DNA of 64,000 nucleotides from Cryphonectria parasitica EP155 (GCF_011745365.1 NW_024468916.1:2215630-2279629), one strand, 5' to 3'. Positions 38,057 to 51,100 are shown, counted from the stretch's first letter. Notes: generated by a model not told the origin, from the letters alone. Program-made: numbers and translations.

Positions 38057-39170
38057 TCAGTAGGGGTAGCCGTTGCCGTTGCGGCTGTGGTCCTCGAAGT
38101 ACGGGTGGTTACAGGCCATCTTGGCAGAAAGGCGACCTGCTGGGTCGTACACCAACATGGCCTCCAGCAGGTCTAAACCATGATGATCAAGGTTCTGACA
38201 CAGAGGCTTTTCGTCACGGGACCACTTGGGGAAGGAGGATTTGAAGTCTGGGTAGCTCGTGACGCCAGGCCAACACTCCTCCGTAGGGGTGCCGAGGACT
38301 CTGTTAGACGTTGTTGTTAGCCAAGGGCATCGCAGTGTATACCACACACGAAATGTAGTGAGCATGTCAAAGAAGAAATGTAAACAGCAAGACTCACCTG
38401 AAGATCTTGAAAATCTCATCAATCTCAGAGTCACCAGGGAACAGGGCCTTGCGTGTGCACATCTCGGCGAAAATGCATCCCACTGACCACATGTCGACAC
38501 CGGTAGAGTATTGCCTGCCACCTAGCAGGATCTCGGGCGCCCGGTACCACAGGGTCACAACCTCGTGAGTGTATGTGCGCAGGGGAACACCAAAGGCACG
38601 CGCAAGACCGAAATCAGCCAGCTTCAGGTTGCCCTCCTTGTCGATCAGCAGGTTCTGGGGCTTCAGGTCGCGGTGCAGCACGCGGTGGGAGTGGCAGAAC
38701 CTGACGCCGTGGCAGAGCTGGCTCATGAACTTCTTGATGATCTGGGATCCAAGGCCTAGGTTCGCGAGCTCGTCGCTTGTGCCCTCGGGCAGCGCACGAC
38801 CCCTGCCGCCGTCCGCCACGGGCAGGGCCTCCATGTACTTCTTGAGGTCGAGATCGAGGAATTCGCAGACGAGATAGAGCTTGTGGCTGTCGGCATGGAC
38901 GATGTTGAGCAGACGAACGATGTTGGGGTCTCTCATCTCCTTGAGCAGGGAGATCTCTCGGATGGCGGTGGAAGGAACGCCTTCATCTTCGGCTTCGAGT
39001 CTGATCTTCTTGAGGGCAACGATGCGGTTGTCGTGGAGAAGGTCCCGGGCCTTGTAGACCACGCCATATGTGCCTGCGCAGTGCCGTCAGCCTCGATGAT
39101 GTACAACCAGTAGTCCAGTTCAAGGTGACTGACCCTCTCCAACCTTCTCCAGCTTTTGGTAGTTTTCCAT
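38057..39170 (-). CDS. CDK1/Cdc2 cyclin-dependent kinase
   Basis: Exons 39134-39170, 38398-39073 and 38057-38300, giving 318 residues. This is the main cell-cycle kinase. It starts [16 protein letters not shown], with the inhibitory Thr14 and Tyr15 in the Gly-rich loop; exon 1 ends inside GEG and the join restores GTYGVVYKA. It has the PSTAIRE helix, [38 protein letters not shown] with the activating T-loop Thr, and the CDK-specific [14 protein letters not shown] Gly/Arg-rich insert ([18 protein letters not shown]) between the N- and C-lobes is the form found in filamentous ascomycete Cdc2. Introns of 60 and 97 bp have GTCAGT and GTGAGT donors. No key residue is missing. It is divergent from the AlkB gene, with a 1.3 kb shared upstream region. 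Confidence 0.96.
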
Positions 39171-39858
39171 CTTGACGTTGGAAGGCCTGTTTAGATCATC
39201 TGTCAGTCAAGGATATCCAGGTGCTTTCCAAACCAAAATATCTTGTGTGGCAGAAATGAGTGAGGAAGCGCTTGCCTGGAAAGCAGATGTTGAGCAAGCT
39301 TCTGCTGTGCCTAACGGCTAGACTGTAGTGGTGGTGGTATGTGGCGTGAGCTGTCGCGTAGTGCCTTGAATCGCACAAGGTAATAGTCTGGCAAAATGTG
39401 TTGAAGTAATTAGCGGTTGCAGTGGAGACAAGCCACGATGATAGTCTTGTTGTAAACTGTGAAGTCTGCTTGAGCTGCTACCGGCTATTGGTGGTACGTG
39501 GCAGCATTGAAGGGGCCACTCGCTGGGAGAGATGGGCCGAGGACGAAAGAGCAGCGAAAGGATGCTTTGGGACCCTGTACCTTTCTATTGCCCCGTCAGG
39601 ACCTGTTGCTGCTGTTATTTTTGTTCCAATCTGGCTGTCGTGGTTGTGTGTTGTATGGATGCCCCTCCTTTTGCAACAAGATACCCCTCGATTGTCTAGG
39701 CTCGATCGCCTCGAAAAAAGAAAAAAAAAAGGAGCGAAACTTGACTTGGTGCACGAGAGGTCACCTGCACCGCACCGCTGTGGTTGTTGGGATCCGAAGC
39801 GTTTGGGATCGGTGGCCGTGTCGAGTGGGTGGTGTCGACACTCGGGTCGAGGTTGATG

Positions 39859-39860
<2 letters not shown>

Positions 39861-39889
<29 letters not shown>

Positions 39890-39890
39890 G
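39861..39890 (+). repeat. (TTG)10 trinucleotide repeat
   Basis: 30 bp of uninterrupted TTG in the CDK1/ABH1 intergenic region; non-coding. Confidence 0.95.
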
Positions 39891-39950
39891 CAAAAAGGGA
39901 TGATTCGGCGGGCAAACAAAGACGCGATCGAAAGCTGGTTTACTTTCTAG

Positions 39951-39956
39951 ACGCGT
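39951..39956 (+). promoter_or_regulatory. MluI cell-cycle box-like element (ACGCGT)
   Basis: ACGCGT in the CDK1/ABH1 divergent promoter, about 780 bp from the CDK1 start and 510 bp from the ABH1 start. It matches the MBF core; function unproven. Confidence 0.25.
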
Positions 39957-40424
39957 CGGACGGCCTGGGGCCTTTGGGAGGGCGAGAGTCCCTGTTTAGT
40001 TGTCTCCAGGGGGATGGTGGGGCTAGAGCAGCCACTGTTTTTATCGATAAGAGCGTCTTGATAACCCTAGCCTATCACCCATGTACCGTAAACTAAGTAC
40101 GTACTAAGTCTTGAACTTTGATTCAAGTACTTTCCTTTGAAGGTGACTTCTTGCCATGCGTATTACATGGCTGAGACGAACAGAGATCACCAAAACCTCA
40201 CCGTCCACACAGATTCACCTGCTCGCTTGTTTTAAGACGGAACGCAGGAATACTCCTATTACCACCAACAAGAACCTTGAATACAATATCGACGTGTGAA
40301 ACGCCGCGAAGAGTGAAAGTCTAGAGATTTCCCAGAGGTCCACAAGAAACACCACAGTTGCGCCCGGATTTTACTTTGAAGACTACAGACCTCTGCAGCA
40401 AGCCGCTCTGGGTTGTGAGCATAA

Positions 40425-40450
40425 TTTTTTTTTTTTTTTATTTTTTTTTT
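40425..40450 (+). repeat. T15-A-T10 tract before the ABH1 start codon
   Basis: Ends 16 nt before the ABH1 ATG. It could be the polypyrimidine tract of a leader intron (GTGAGC at 40415, GAGCAG at 40455-40460) or a poly(dT) promoter element. Confidence 0.9.
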
Positions 40451-40466
40451 GGAGGAGCAGGACAGG

Positions 40467-41654
40467 ATGACGGTCGATCTCAGCACGCTGGATGCTCACG
40501 AGCAGCCCTCAGATCACATGAGGGCAATATGGAAAGGCTACTCAAAGACAGACAAGTTGGAGTTGCTCAAAGGCGATGCAATCGACGATTTAGCAGTGCC
40601 AGAGAAGGCCTCCGAATTTAAAAAAGCAGGCACCATCCCGGCTGAGAAAATAAAAACAGCCTTAACTCATCTCGCCGGAGACGACCCATCCTCAGCCCAG
40701 GTGGATGAAGATGCCATTGTCTATTACCATCCTATATTGCCAGGTGAGTAGAAGCTTTTCACAATGAGACCACACGGATATGTACCTTGTACACTGTCAA
40801 ACTGACATTGCCTTCAGGGCTTCTCATCGTTCCTAACCTCATACCACCAAGGATCCAGAGGACTTTGCTGTCCCGTCTCATTCACAGAGACCTCAGTCAA
40901 CCTCACAACCAGACAAACATGCATCTACATTACGACCTGCCCTACCCAAAACACGACATGACAGATGAGCCCGTATCATTCTTCACCTATCCGCCGGACT
41001 CAGACACCAAGTTTATCCCCAAAGATCCTTGCGTGCACAAGCCCCTCTCCATCAAGCAGGTCATGGAGCGGAAGCTGCACTGGATCACACTGGGGGGCCA
41101 GTACGACTGGACAAATCGTGTGTATCCAGGCGAGAGGCCTCCCGAGTTCCCTCGTGATGTCGCGGGCCTGCTTGAGACACTGTTTCCCGAGACGTTGGCC
41201 CAGGCGGCCATTGTGAACTTCTACACGCCGGGAGACACTATGATGATGCACCGGGATGTGTCCGAGGAGACGGACAAGGGACTGGTGAGCCTGAGTATGG
41301 GATGTGACGCGCTCTTCAGTAAGTTTATTCCTACATAAAATTGCCCCTCCAAGTCGTAAGACTAAGACGTTGGCCATAGTGATTGCACCTAATGATGTCG
41401 GCAAGATGTCAGAAGAAGACCGTCCTGGCCATGGCGAAAAGGAGCATCTACTGCTGCGGATCAGATCAGGCGATGCTATCTACATGACGCAGGAAGCCCG
41501 CTACGCATGGCACGGCGTACCTAAGGTGCTGAAAGGGACATGTCCCGACTATCTCGAGGACTGGCCGGCCGAAGACGGCAAGTATGAGGAGTGGCAGGGC
41601 TGGATGAAGAACAAGAGAATCAACTTGAACGTGAGGCAGATGAGGGACTGTTGA
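40467..41654 (+). CDS. AlkB homolog 1-type Fe(II)/2-oxoglutarate dioxygenase
   Basis: Exons 40467-40743, 40818-41318 and 41380-41654, giving 350 residues. The family removes methyl groups from nucleic acids (DNA or tRNA) by oxidation. Iron ligands His237 and Asp239 are in MMMHRDVSEETDKGLVSLSMG, and His304 is in YAWHGVP. The 2-oxoglutarate-binding RINLNVR (Arg345 last) follows the family pattern RxNxxxR. LGGQYDWTNRVY is the conserved ABH1 nucleotide-recognition stretch. Introns have GTGAGT and GTAAGT donors with ACTGAC and ACTAAG branch-like sites. The first in-frame ATG is at 40467; the frame is open to 40449 without an ATG. Length agrees with fungal ABH1. Substrate not deducible from sequence. 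Confidence 0.92.
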
Positions 41655-42245
41655 GCGCCCACTGGAAGCGGTCGAACCTCCGAACTGGACCTTTGCGATT
41701 AAGGAGAGGTAGGAACCGCAACAAGTCCCAGAGACACGAGTGACATGCGGTCAACCATACATAGGAACAGCCGAATCATGGAACCCCTGTGGCCGTCTAA
41801 TGCGACATGCGAAGTCTTTTCAGCCTACCGAGACCCATCTGCTCTCACGTATCCTCCTACGTCAACGTCTCGGAACCTAAGCGCAGTATCATGGCGAACT
41901 TTGAGCCACGATCATCGTCACCTTTGCGCCCTTTCCCACGACGTAGAGCGTGTTTCTCAGGCTCAATGTCGAACGTCTCGTATTGCGAAGAAACAGCCTG
42001 TCCCACTCACGTGGCTATCATCATGTCTCGAAGCAATTTCCAAGTCACCCAAGATACCCACCACCCATTCATACGGCAGCACACAAGCCGCATGCGAAAC
42101 GTCTCAGACATCCATCATCCTCATCTCCTCCCACTCCGGGTTCTATGCCTTACTCATCATAGAGGCCGTGCATGACATCACCAGAGGCCACAGAGCAGGA
42201 CACTTGATGACGGATAGCTGTGAAGGGGCCGAGACCCAGCGACCA

Positions 42246-42261
42246 CCCCCCCCCCCCCCCC
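42246..42261 (+). repeat. C16 homopolymer
   Basis: Run of 16 C followed by GGGG, in the gene-poor region downstream of ABH1. Confidence 0.9.
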
Positions 42262-43495
42262 GGGGTTTTCACCTCCAGGCTTCCTCCGTCCCTCTCCCCT
42301 CCCTCGCCCCTACCCTCCCGGGGCATACACAAAGACAGACATATACATGCACAGACCACAGCTCCAGATCAGGTATCATCTTTGTAGCCGTCAAGCTGTG
42401 GCGTAGCTGCTACCGAAGGGCCAAAAAGGGTTCCCTCTCGATCCCCAAAGAGGAGATCCTCGAGCAAGAGAAGCATGCAACAGAGGCATCGTAACCTCTC
42501 GGGTCTCACAAAGTTCTCGCCCACCCACCCATCTCATCCTGCATGAAGTACAGCCATCATTCACTCAAATCAGCCATGGACTCGGAAAAGACCGAATGAT
42601 GACAAGAGAGAAAAAAGGAACGCTCATGCACGTCACCCCCGGGGTCTTCTCGATATATTAATCCTGCGGGCGAAAAAGAAAAGCTACCGTCCAAATTCCT
42701 ATCACTCTTCCGCCCCCCCCCCCCTCCGACACTTGTGCACGCCCCGGATTTCACTGTCATCCTTCTCTAAGCCTCTCATGCACCTGTTCTGGTCGTGAGC
42801 ATCGTTTTCGTGCATATTATGCGCCCTGCCGTCAGCGCGACGGCCCCAAGCGAGGGCGACCGAAAGGGCCAGAGAGAGAAAGAGGGAGGGACCCAACCGG
42901 GCCAATTCACGGCTCCGTTAGGATTCAAGCATACGCTGGTGAGACTGCGACCCCAAGAGAGACAGCCAGACAGAGACAGAGAGAGAGAAAGAGAGCGAGA
43001 GAGGGAGACCAGGGACGCCGCATTTGGACGATTGCCAACGCGAACCTGGTTGCTTTGTGCACAAATGACAGATAAGTGGTCTGACCTGTCTCGAATCCTT
43101 GAGGACCTGGATCACATTGGTTTGTCCTGGCGTCCGGAAGGGGTCGCTTCCAGCCTCAGCTGCGTCGATGATAGTAAGAAATGTATTGACCCCGGCGTCG
43201 TGGGGAAGAAAAACAAGGTTCCAGATGCTTATGGGGTCAGGATGCAGGTCTCTCCGATGACATTATGCAAGACTGTTTTTCTTTCTTCTCTCCTGTTGTT
43301 TCTTGTTGTCGTATTCCCACATCCTTTCTCCCCCGAAAAAAACGAAGGGCGACTGCTCCACACCAATCCGCGCGGCTGTTGACGAACAAAAATCATTAAG
43401 CGCCCAGAATCTCGTATTTCTTCTCTTGTTCCTTCATTTCCCCTCCTCCTCTTACAGGAAATGAAAGGCCTGCCTGTCACTCTCACCCTTGAGAG

Positions 43496-43500
<5 letters not shown>

Positions 43501-43535
<35 letters not shown>
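43501..43535 (+). repeat. (GA)17 microsatellite
   Basis: 35 bp of GA following GAGAGAAAAA; further imperfect GA tracts occur at about 42970-43010 and 43703-43722. Confidence 0.95.
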
Positions 43536-43538
<3 letters not shown>

Positions 43539-46500
43539 TTGCGCTCGGCCCCCACTCCCGTCTTCGTGCCGTTGCTGACCATGTTTTGGCGCCCAGAGCC
43601 CTTTCCCGGCTGCGTGGGCGCCAAAATAAACAGATAAACGAAATTACATTGCCCTTCTCGCTACGCGCTTAGCCTTTTGCCTACAAGTCAAATGGGAGAG
43701 AATGAGAGAGAGAGAGAGAGAGTCCGCGCATGACAGATTAGGTGTTGGTTTGATCAACCGCCTCAGCCACGGCCGCGGCCCGTGTCGCGCACCCTCAGGC
43801 GAGCAAAAAGGTACCAATACTATCTACGGTATGATGGTATGATTGAGTGGTACTGTGCCGCTGTTTTGCCTTGGCCCGGGTGGCTGTATTTTTGAGGCGT
43901 CGCGTCTCTTTCGATGGGTCCGGGGTGTCATAATACTGTAGTGTTATGCTGATCGATGCGTTGTACTATGTTATGTTGTTGTGTTTACTTACACGCCGTG
44001 AGTCATGGGTAGAAAAGAAAGAAAAAAACGACGATGTTACGACCGCGAAACGCGCTTAGGGATCGCACTGCATAGGCGGTCTGTCTGGCGGTCAACGTTG
44101 GGATGGAGAGGGATCCCGGCCTTGCGTTCATGCTCGCCTGTTGTAAACAGGGCTCCAGTGATGGGCCACGCTGCCACTGTCTATGCACTACTGCTAGTAG
44201 AAGCATGTACAATAGTATAGGACGTACTTAGTGTAGTAGGGCGCGCTGCCTCTCTGCTTGGCTTGACGCCAATTTGGGTTTCTTATTTTGACAGATGACA
44301 CGATGTTCCTTGCTGCACAATCCGACCATTTGCGTTCGGATGGTGCACATCGGGTGTATCATGAGTCGTCTAAGCTTGGTCTCGGCATGCGCGCGTGGCC
44401 CGGCCCAGAGCTGGTCTGGTCATGATGATGATGATCATCATGATGGCTGAGATATCGTCATGATACCCCAGAGTGGCTGATTCCGAGACATACAGACACA
44501 CATTTCACAGAGACATACACAAAACAAGAAGAAGAGAGAATAAGATCAAAGTAAAAATAAGAGCTGGCCTCGGCTGTCCCTATTGGGCATCTTCGTCCTT
44601 CCACATGCACAAAAAAAAAGGTGGTGGGTGGCATCCGGGTTTCATCGCTGCACAGTCAAGTGTCATCCGCCACATTTCCTCGGCGTCCAAACTCTCCAAA
44701 AGGTGACAGGTCCAAATGACAACCACCTACTGTATCACTGACGTGCTCCGCCCCGGGTCCCGGGCGTCCTCTCCTATGGAAGGCCATCCCACCGTCCCCC
44801 ACCACCAGGAGACGCCGTCTCTATTTTTTGTTCAGCTATTTCTTTTTCCTTGTCACACATATCGCGAGCCTTTCTTTTTAGCCTGCGGGCAGCGGGCTGG
44901 AGTTTTTGGTCCGTGAGTACCAGGGCGGACGCGATTTATCTCGCAGGCTACCTCTTCTGGGAGAGGGAGGGGGTCATGGTAGATCTGGATCCCTAGTCGC
45001 GGATCGAAGGCCTTAGTACTCACTCGTCAGATGAGGTTTGGGTACGCTGGGCGAGGCGGAGTCCAGCCCGGGAGGGAGGGGAAAATGCCGGGTTCCCTCA
45101 TACGCCGCCTGGTTCCCAGGTGCCCCGGAGTCTTTGGAGAATTTTCCATGTCAGCTGCATATGTCACACACCCCAGAAAGACGGTACATCCAACCGAGTG
45201 TCGGCGTTGGGAAAATTTAGTGGTGGGTTGTGAAGAATAATGATATTGATGACGATGATGACAGTGGCGCTACCGTTTGATGCTGCTGCAAAACTTTGGT
45301 TGCAATCTGTTGTGGCGTTGATACTACAGCAGGTTGAGGAAGTATTGTCGAGACAGAGTTTTGTCTCGGTCCGCAGTGTCATCCTCGTGGCAAAATCTCG
45401 AGTCGTTCGTAGGCAAGGGCTTGCTGTGGCTGGCTGATCTTGATAAAAGATCAGCAAAGTAGGAGGAGGATGTTCATCCACTCGCAGACCAGCGACATGG
45501 AATCGAGACCTTGACCCTCGTCCCTTATGCTTACCACTTAATTTCTGTTCAGGCGATACTACTTTGCTATAGAAGCCTGATCAACATCATCTTTAACACC
45601 AACAGAAGCAAGGGAGGCCCCATGCCCACTTACTTGCTCGCCTGCACTCTTGATCACCTGGTCTCCTTCCCTCCCTCCAGACCCCTAGCAGCTCGTAGGT
45701 ATTTTTGTTTTTTTGCCTTTCGTCTCTGGCATATGCGATCATAGCCGGCCGGCCGTGACACATATTTCTCTCCCTGCCGGCTTCTTTTTCTCCCTTGTCC
45801 TGCCTTTCTCATGTTTCACAGAACCTCCAGGAGCCAATCACGGCGCGCGCACATCAGATCTCGGCGCCCACTCCGAACGAGGGCGGCGGAGGCTACCCGG
45901 CTTTCCCTACTTACTTACATTCTTAGTGCATAAGATAGTAGATGGCCCTCTAATTTTTGCTGATCGGTTCGAGGCCGTCCCTGTGCCACAAGACTTGTGC
46001 AGGCGGGCGTTGACCCCCAAGAGGGAGTTGAATGGACAAATAGGGAGACACCAAACAACACACATTGATAGCACCTGCAGCAAATGGTGGGCACTAACCG
46101 ACCCACCGTGCCACGCTCTTGTCCTGTTGGCATTGTCACTTTGCCAAATCGGGTCGTAGGCTAAAGTGTGGAATAGGGTGAGGTTTGGGACAGTGCTCAT
46201 GGGAAAGTGGATATTCCATGCAGTAGGAGGGAATCGAGACTCTTATTGTTGGGCTGATGTGGTTGCAGTCACTCTCCTCCGGCAGATGATTTTTTCTTCT
46301 TTCTTTCTCTATCTTTCCCCTCCATTTTCCTTTCTTATCCCCCTGCCTCATGCAGACGGCTATCTCTATTCGTTCTGCCCTACCTTTTCAATAGTCTTCG
46401 TCGTGACACATTCGTTGGCGCTGCTGATAGCATCATCTCCAAGTTTCGTAGGGCTAGACTCCAGCCGTCGGCTTGCCAGCTGGCTTTGCTCACAAGATCA

Positions 46501-48403
46501 TCAACCGTTGTGTGCAAAGGGCGGAACGAATGAATGATTGGCTACATCTCCCTGTTCAATATTTTTCCCACCCTTCCTCCTTCGTCGATCACCAGAAAGA
46601 AGGTCTGGAGAAGCTTATCCGAAGAGGGCGGGGGATCCACCTGCTGTGGGCGATCTTTCCCATCCCTCGGCCCCATCATGCCGACGATTGGTGGATAGGG
46701 CTCTCCGAGGGCGAACTGTCTGTTTCATAGGCGGGGAGGGAAAAAGATCCATTTACTTACTGTATGCACTATCATAGTATGCTGTTGCTATATGTCCCAG
46801 TTTTGCGGTACGTGTGGTTGTCCAAACATACAAGGGTAGTTTTCAGGAAACAAAAAGTGGAACACGCTGTCTGGCCAGTGCTGGCAAATGCACATCTACC
46901 AACAGCAGTACATATGCATGTTTAGAAAAGCGGAGGACGGGACGTATTCGACTGTCATTGGGCTTTTGAAAAGAGAAGCAAGGACGAGGTTTGGCTGGTG
47001 GGCAAATAATAATTAAATTCTGACCACCAGCCCCGCCTCGGGCATAGATAGATGGATGGGTATGTTCGGGGATGGGGGATGATCAATCCATGCCATGCAA
47101 GCAACCCCCTTTTGACAGTCCAGTCGGTCTGCTCAACAGGAATTTTTCTTGGCAGTAGACCCCTCTGTTGTTCTGTTGTGCTGCATGAATGAGTCTTGAA
47201 GACGACGCGTGGAAGATGGACTCCTCCAGCTCATGGGCCCACGACCGTGAAACGAGATCATCATATCGTGATATGTATAGTGACATGCACACCACACTTC
47301 TGTAAGTGAGAGCATGTTTGCTTAGACAAATCTATTTGCGATTTCTGGTTCAGGAGCAAATATTGTTCAGCGGTACAATACCGTGGTAGTAGGACCAAGT
47401 TGGAAGGCTACATGCGTCGCCTAAACCCGCTACAACAGGTACGGTGCAGACAGCTGAACCGTGAAGGCTCTGTGCCAGCTTCCCACTAATTAACCGCACC
47501 AGCCAGCTGGTACCGAGTTCTCACCGACACCACCACCACCACCGATAAAGAGTCGCTAGCGCATCCGCAAATGGCATTGGTTGTCAAGCTTTTCGCCGTT
47601 CCCCCCTGGATCCGGCGCCCAGGAACACGCGGCGGGGCGTTTCAAGAACGCTGGGCACGATTCTCAAATCCGACAAACGCCATCGCCAAGAAAAGAAAAG
47701 AATAAAAAAAGAAGAAAAGACAGACTTGTCGCAAAGACGCGGGGCGCCCAGGGTGCCCGGAGCATCCGGACTGATCTAGTAATTAGTAGCAGTGGTAGTA
47801 GAGTGGTCGCAGTCTCTACTATGGTACACACCATGTAGTAACGCTGGGTAGACGGGCGGTGTATCAAGGTCGACGAATTCTTCTCTACTCGGACGACCTT
47901 CGGAGAATCGATTGCCTGTGGGCTCCTGCGCATGTTTTTTCTTCTTCTTATTGGTTTTCCTAAAGTACTGGCAGATCCACTGCCAGCCAGTCAATGTGCA
48001 GTAGTACAGGTGAGACGGAAATTTTTGTTTCGTTTTACGGCGGAGGGAAGCGAGGGTGCTGGGTGGATGACGAACCCGGAGAGGTGGTGCGCTGGCGTGA
48101 AGAAGGAGGAACGAGCGCCCCGGCCTGTAAGACGCACCGTGCCTTTCTTCGTACGTAGTACCATAGTAGTAGACTTTTGATTCTGAATTTCAAATCCTTT
48201 CTGCCCAGGAGCTTAGTTGCATTAGACCAGACACAAAAGTCCCGGGCCGGGGGCTGGCTCGAGGACCGAGGGCGGAACATACTCAACCACCTCACCTTCT
48301 CCGGGGCTGGCTCGGCGGGCTCTTGGCTTGGACTATCTAAACCTTTGGGGCCTTCGCGCCTGGGCTTACTGCACGATGCTCAAACCGTCGGAAGCTGAGA
48401 CGG

Positions 48404-48409
<6 letters not shown>

Positions 48410-48477
<68 letters not shown>
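48410..48477 (+). repeat. (TC)34 microsatellite
   Basis: 68 bp of uninterrupted TC in non-coding DNA. It is the pyrimidine-strand counterpart of the GA tracts elsewhere in the window. Confidence 0.97.
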
Positions 48478-48481
<4 letters not shown>

Positions 48482-51100
48482 CTCATGAAGGTAAAAGGAA
48501 AGCGGCCAAGGGCATCCAGGTTTTACTTGACTGGTGAGACGATGTCAAGAAACAGTGGCTGAAAAGTTCTGCCGTCACCATACGTATGAAAAGATGGCGG
48601 GCGCCAACCAGTCCGCCGTGGGTACCCCTGAGTGAGTATAGTATTGTACTATAGCAGTAGTAGCCTTCTCAGATGTGGCCGGATCTGCTGCAAGCTTGAT
48701 GTGGCGGCAGGGCGGCTGCTACAACATTCCTGGCGCAGGCAGGTATTCCGTGGAGCCGAGACGTGGCTGGCTTCACCCCACCCCTTCCGGCCCTCTTCCC
48801 CGGAAGCAGCTTGTTGCGTTGGTCGTTCAGACGAACGCGAGAAAGTTGACAAGCGTCTGACTGATGAATGATGGCTGTGCTTTGTATGCTCCTGTTGTGT
48901 TATTGCTTGCCTAGGATCCATGTCTTTTGCCCTTTTTCCTTTCCATCCACCTGGCCGGTTTTTGAGGGCCCGGATCACAGTTTAGGCAGTTCAAGTCTGT
49001 CTGTGCTGTTGTTCGTTGGTGACGTCGTTAATTGTCTGGGTCTGAAGACCAGCGGCCCGTTCTGAGAAAAGGCATCCATCCGTAGACAAGACAACAGCAG
49101 CAACAACAACAGCAGTGCTGAGGCTTACACCCACAGCAGCAAGTACATCCACAAAAGTCTCTTTTTCTATTCATCCTCGAGCTAACCCAAAAGAGGAGTC
49201 GACTTTACCTTGACAGTGCAACCCGCCCCCCTGGGACGCATTCGGCAGGGGGTTGGTTCTGTACGTCGACTCCACTGTTTCATGTGTCGACAGCGTGCTG
49301 CTGTCATCACCAACCATCGACGCAGGTCAAATGAGCGATCATGCGATGCTCCGACGAGGGAGCGGTTGTTTGTTATCGTTGTTGTTGCCACAGATGGGTG
49401 GCTCATAGGTGCGTTTCCCCCCACATCCCCTCCCTCTCCAAGAAAAAGAGTTGATATGGTGTGCATGCATTGTGGGGGTGCCTGCACCAGGTCTATCGCC
49501 ATCGTTGCATGAGGGTCGCATCAGAACAGGCTATAGTGTGTCGATAGAGAGCTGGATTATTGAACGCAGAACAGGAGAAATCTGAAAATGACAAGGAGTA
49601 GGGGATTTCAATAGAGGGCTGCTGACGAATCTCTTGCAGACTGCCAGTGTTCGTTCATTATGGGAGAGGAGACGGAGAAAAAAGTAAGGCCGCCGAGAAT
49701 GGAAACAAGGACCGGTAGTGTTGCATCAGCAGCCAAAGAGGATTCGTAAACGCAAATTAGAAAGGGGTGAATCGTGCCCATCTATCTGTCATCCATCCAT
49801 CCCATCCCATCCCATCCTCCCTGGACTTGCGTTTGCAGTCGTCATCAGAGGGCGACAAGGACTGGAATGAGGAACGAAGTAGCTAAGTAGCATTGATTGA
49901 TTGCTCCTTCTCCCATCCCTGATCCGTTCCTGCCATATAGTGCATAAGTATGTAGTACAGAGATGCCCCAAATTCCAAATCGGGCTTCTCCCGCCCTTCC
50001 TTTTTTGGGGTGGCGGTCCTAGGAGGTTTAGCGTCACCGCGAATCGCCTCAACCCCCTTCGTCGATGCATGATAGTTCCAAGATGGGGCAGGTAATCAAC
50101 TCGAAGCTATCGAATTGACCGATTCCAATCCAGCCCTGGGTTCGGCTCATGTTAAACATCTCTTGTACTCTGGCAATTTGTCTTCATATCTGTCCTAGTA
50201 CAAACAGCCCAGCCCAGCCCAGCCCAGCCTTTCCTTGGCCCTCGATCTGATCCGTCAAGATGATGTTCACTCGTTGATTCTCACTTGCTCATTGATGCAT
50301 TCACTCACTCACTTACTGATCCATTCCTTCAGCCCTAGAGCACACGTTTTTGTTTGTTTGCCAAACACCAGTCACCCCACACAGAGACGGGAGGAGATGT
50401 TTCGTATAGCCGAACTGGTGCCAATTACGACGAAACGTTGACTTTCCATAATTAACCCTGGGCGCATCTCATCGCATCGCACCGCATCAACATCGATATC
50501 GCCATCGCCCCACGATTCAAATAAAGATCCACCGTGGTCTACACGAGAGAAAAAGAGACATACAGAAAGGCCCCGCTCACCTACTAGGCAAAGGTCGAAA
50601 CCACTCCCGCTCCCTGTAATCCAACCAGCTCGCCGGATCGGGGGGTTGAACCCAGCCAAGCCTAACACTGAGACCGGGTCTTTTGCCCCAGGAAAGCTGC
50701 GCCGTCCAGCCGCGTTGCTTCCACGAGGCGCCGGCAGCGAATCATCAGCGCCCCAGTGGCCAGCGTCTGCTCGAACGCCAGCGCTTCACCAATCTCCTAG
50801 ACGCCAGCCAGCAGATCTCCCGCGGAGCCAAGAATAAACCTGTCCAGTCGATCCACTTCGAAACCCTGCATCGAGGACTTAATTTGGGAGGGTGCGAAAT
50901 AAAGTGACTGATTACACTGAGAGATTGACTGGGCTTGGGCAAACTTGAGTACACTGCGCTGCACTGTACCTGCTCTGCTTGCGCCTTAATATTAAGTCGG
51001 CGCCGGGCACTTCTGAACAACAAACCTTCTCGAGGCTCAACCTGTGTTCTACAACAGCTTGAGGCTGCACCAGAGTGTTTTCCCTCCCTTCCATTTCTCT
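48478..51100. other. Gene-poor region, second part
   Basis: No coding signal. Short tandem repeats include CCATC-type units near 49790-49815 and AGCCC units at about 50205-50229. Composition changes after 51000 to pyrimidine/CA-rich, which looks transcribed toward the right. Confidence 0.4.

Larger units (their letters stand above)
39171..40466. other. Shared divergent promoter of CDK1 and ABH1
   Basis: 1.3 kb between two divergent start codons. It contains a (TTG)10 repeat, an ACGCGT element at 39951-39956 and, next to ABH1, long T runs. A CTGAC branch-like site and AG just upstream of the CDK1 ATG hint at a leader intron. No gene seen. Confidence 0.45.
41655..48409. other. Gene-poor region, first part
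   Basis: No frame in this 6.7 kb shows both codon bias and splice structure. Many homopolymers and GA/CT tracts are present. A frame at 41745-42494 ends in a stretch with a hydrophobic and a basic part (GIIFVAVKLWRSCYRRAKKG) that could be the last exon of a small membrane protein, but its upstream part is not protein-like and it is crossed by a C16 run. A 14 bp palindrome (ATGATGATCATCAT) lies at 44428-44441. Confidence 0.4.

Noticed and set aside
39180..39290. Possible GC-AG intron in the CDK1 leader (CTGAC branch and AAACAG near the ATG)
   Set aside because: Acceptor side is plausible but the only nearby donor is GCAAGC; cannot be decided without transcripts.
44428..44441. 14 bp palindrome ATGATGATCATCAT
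   Set aside because: Arises from an ATG trinucleotide run; no sign of a terminator or attachment site.
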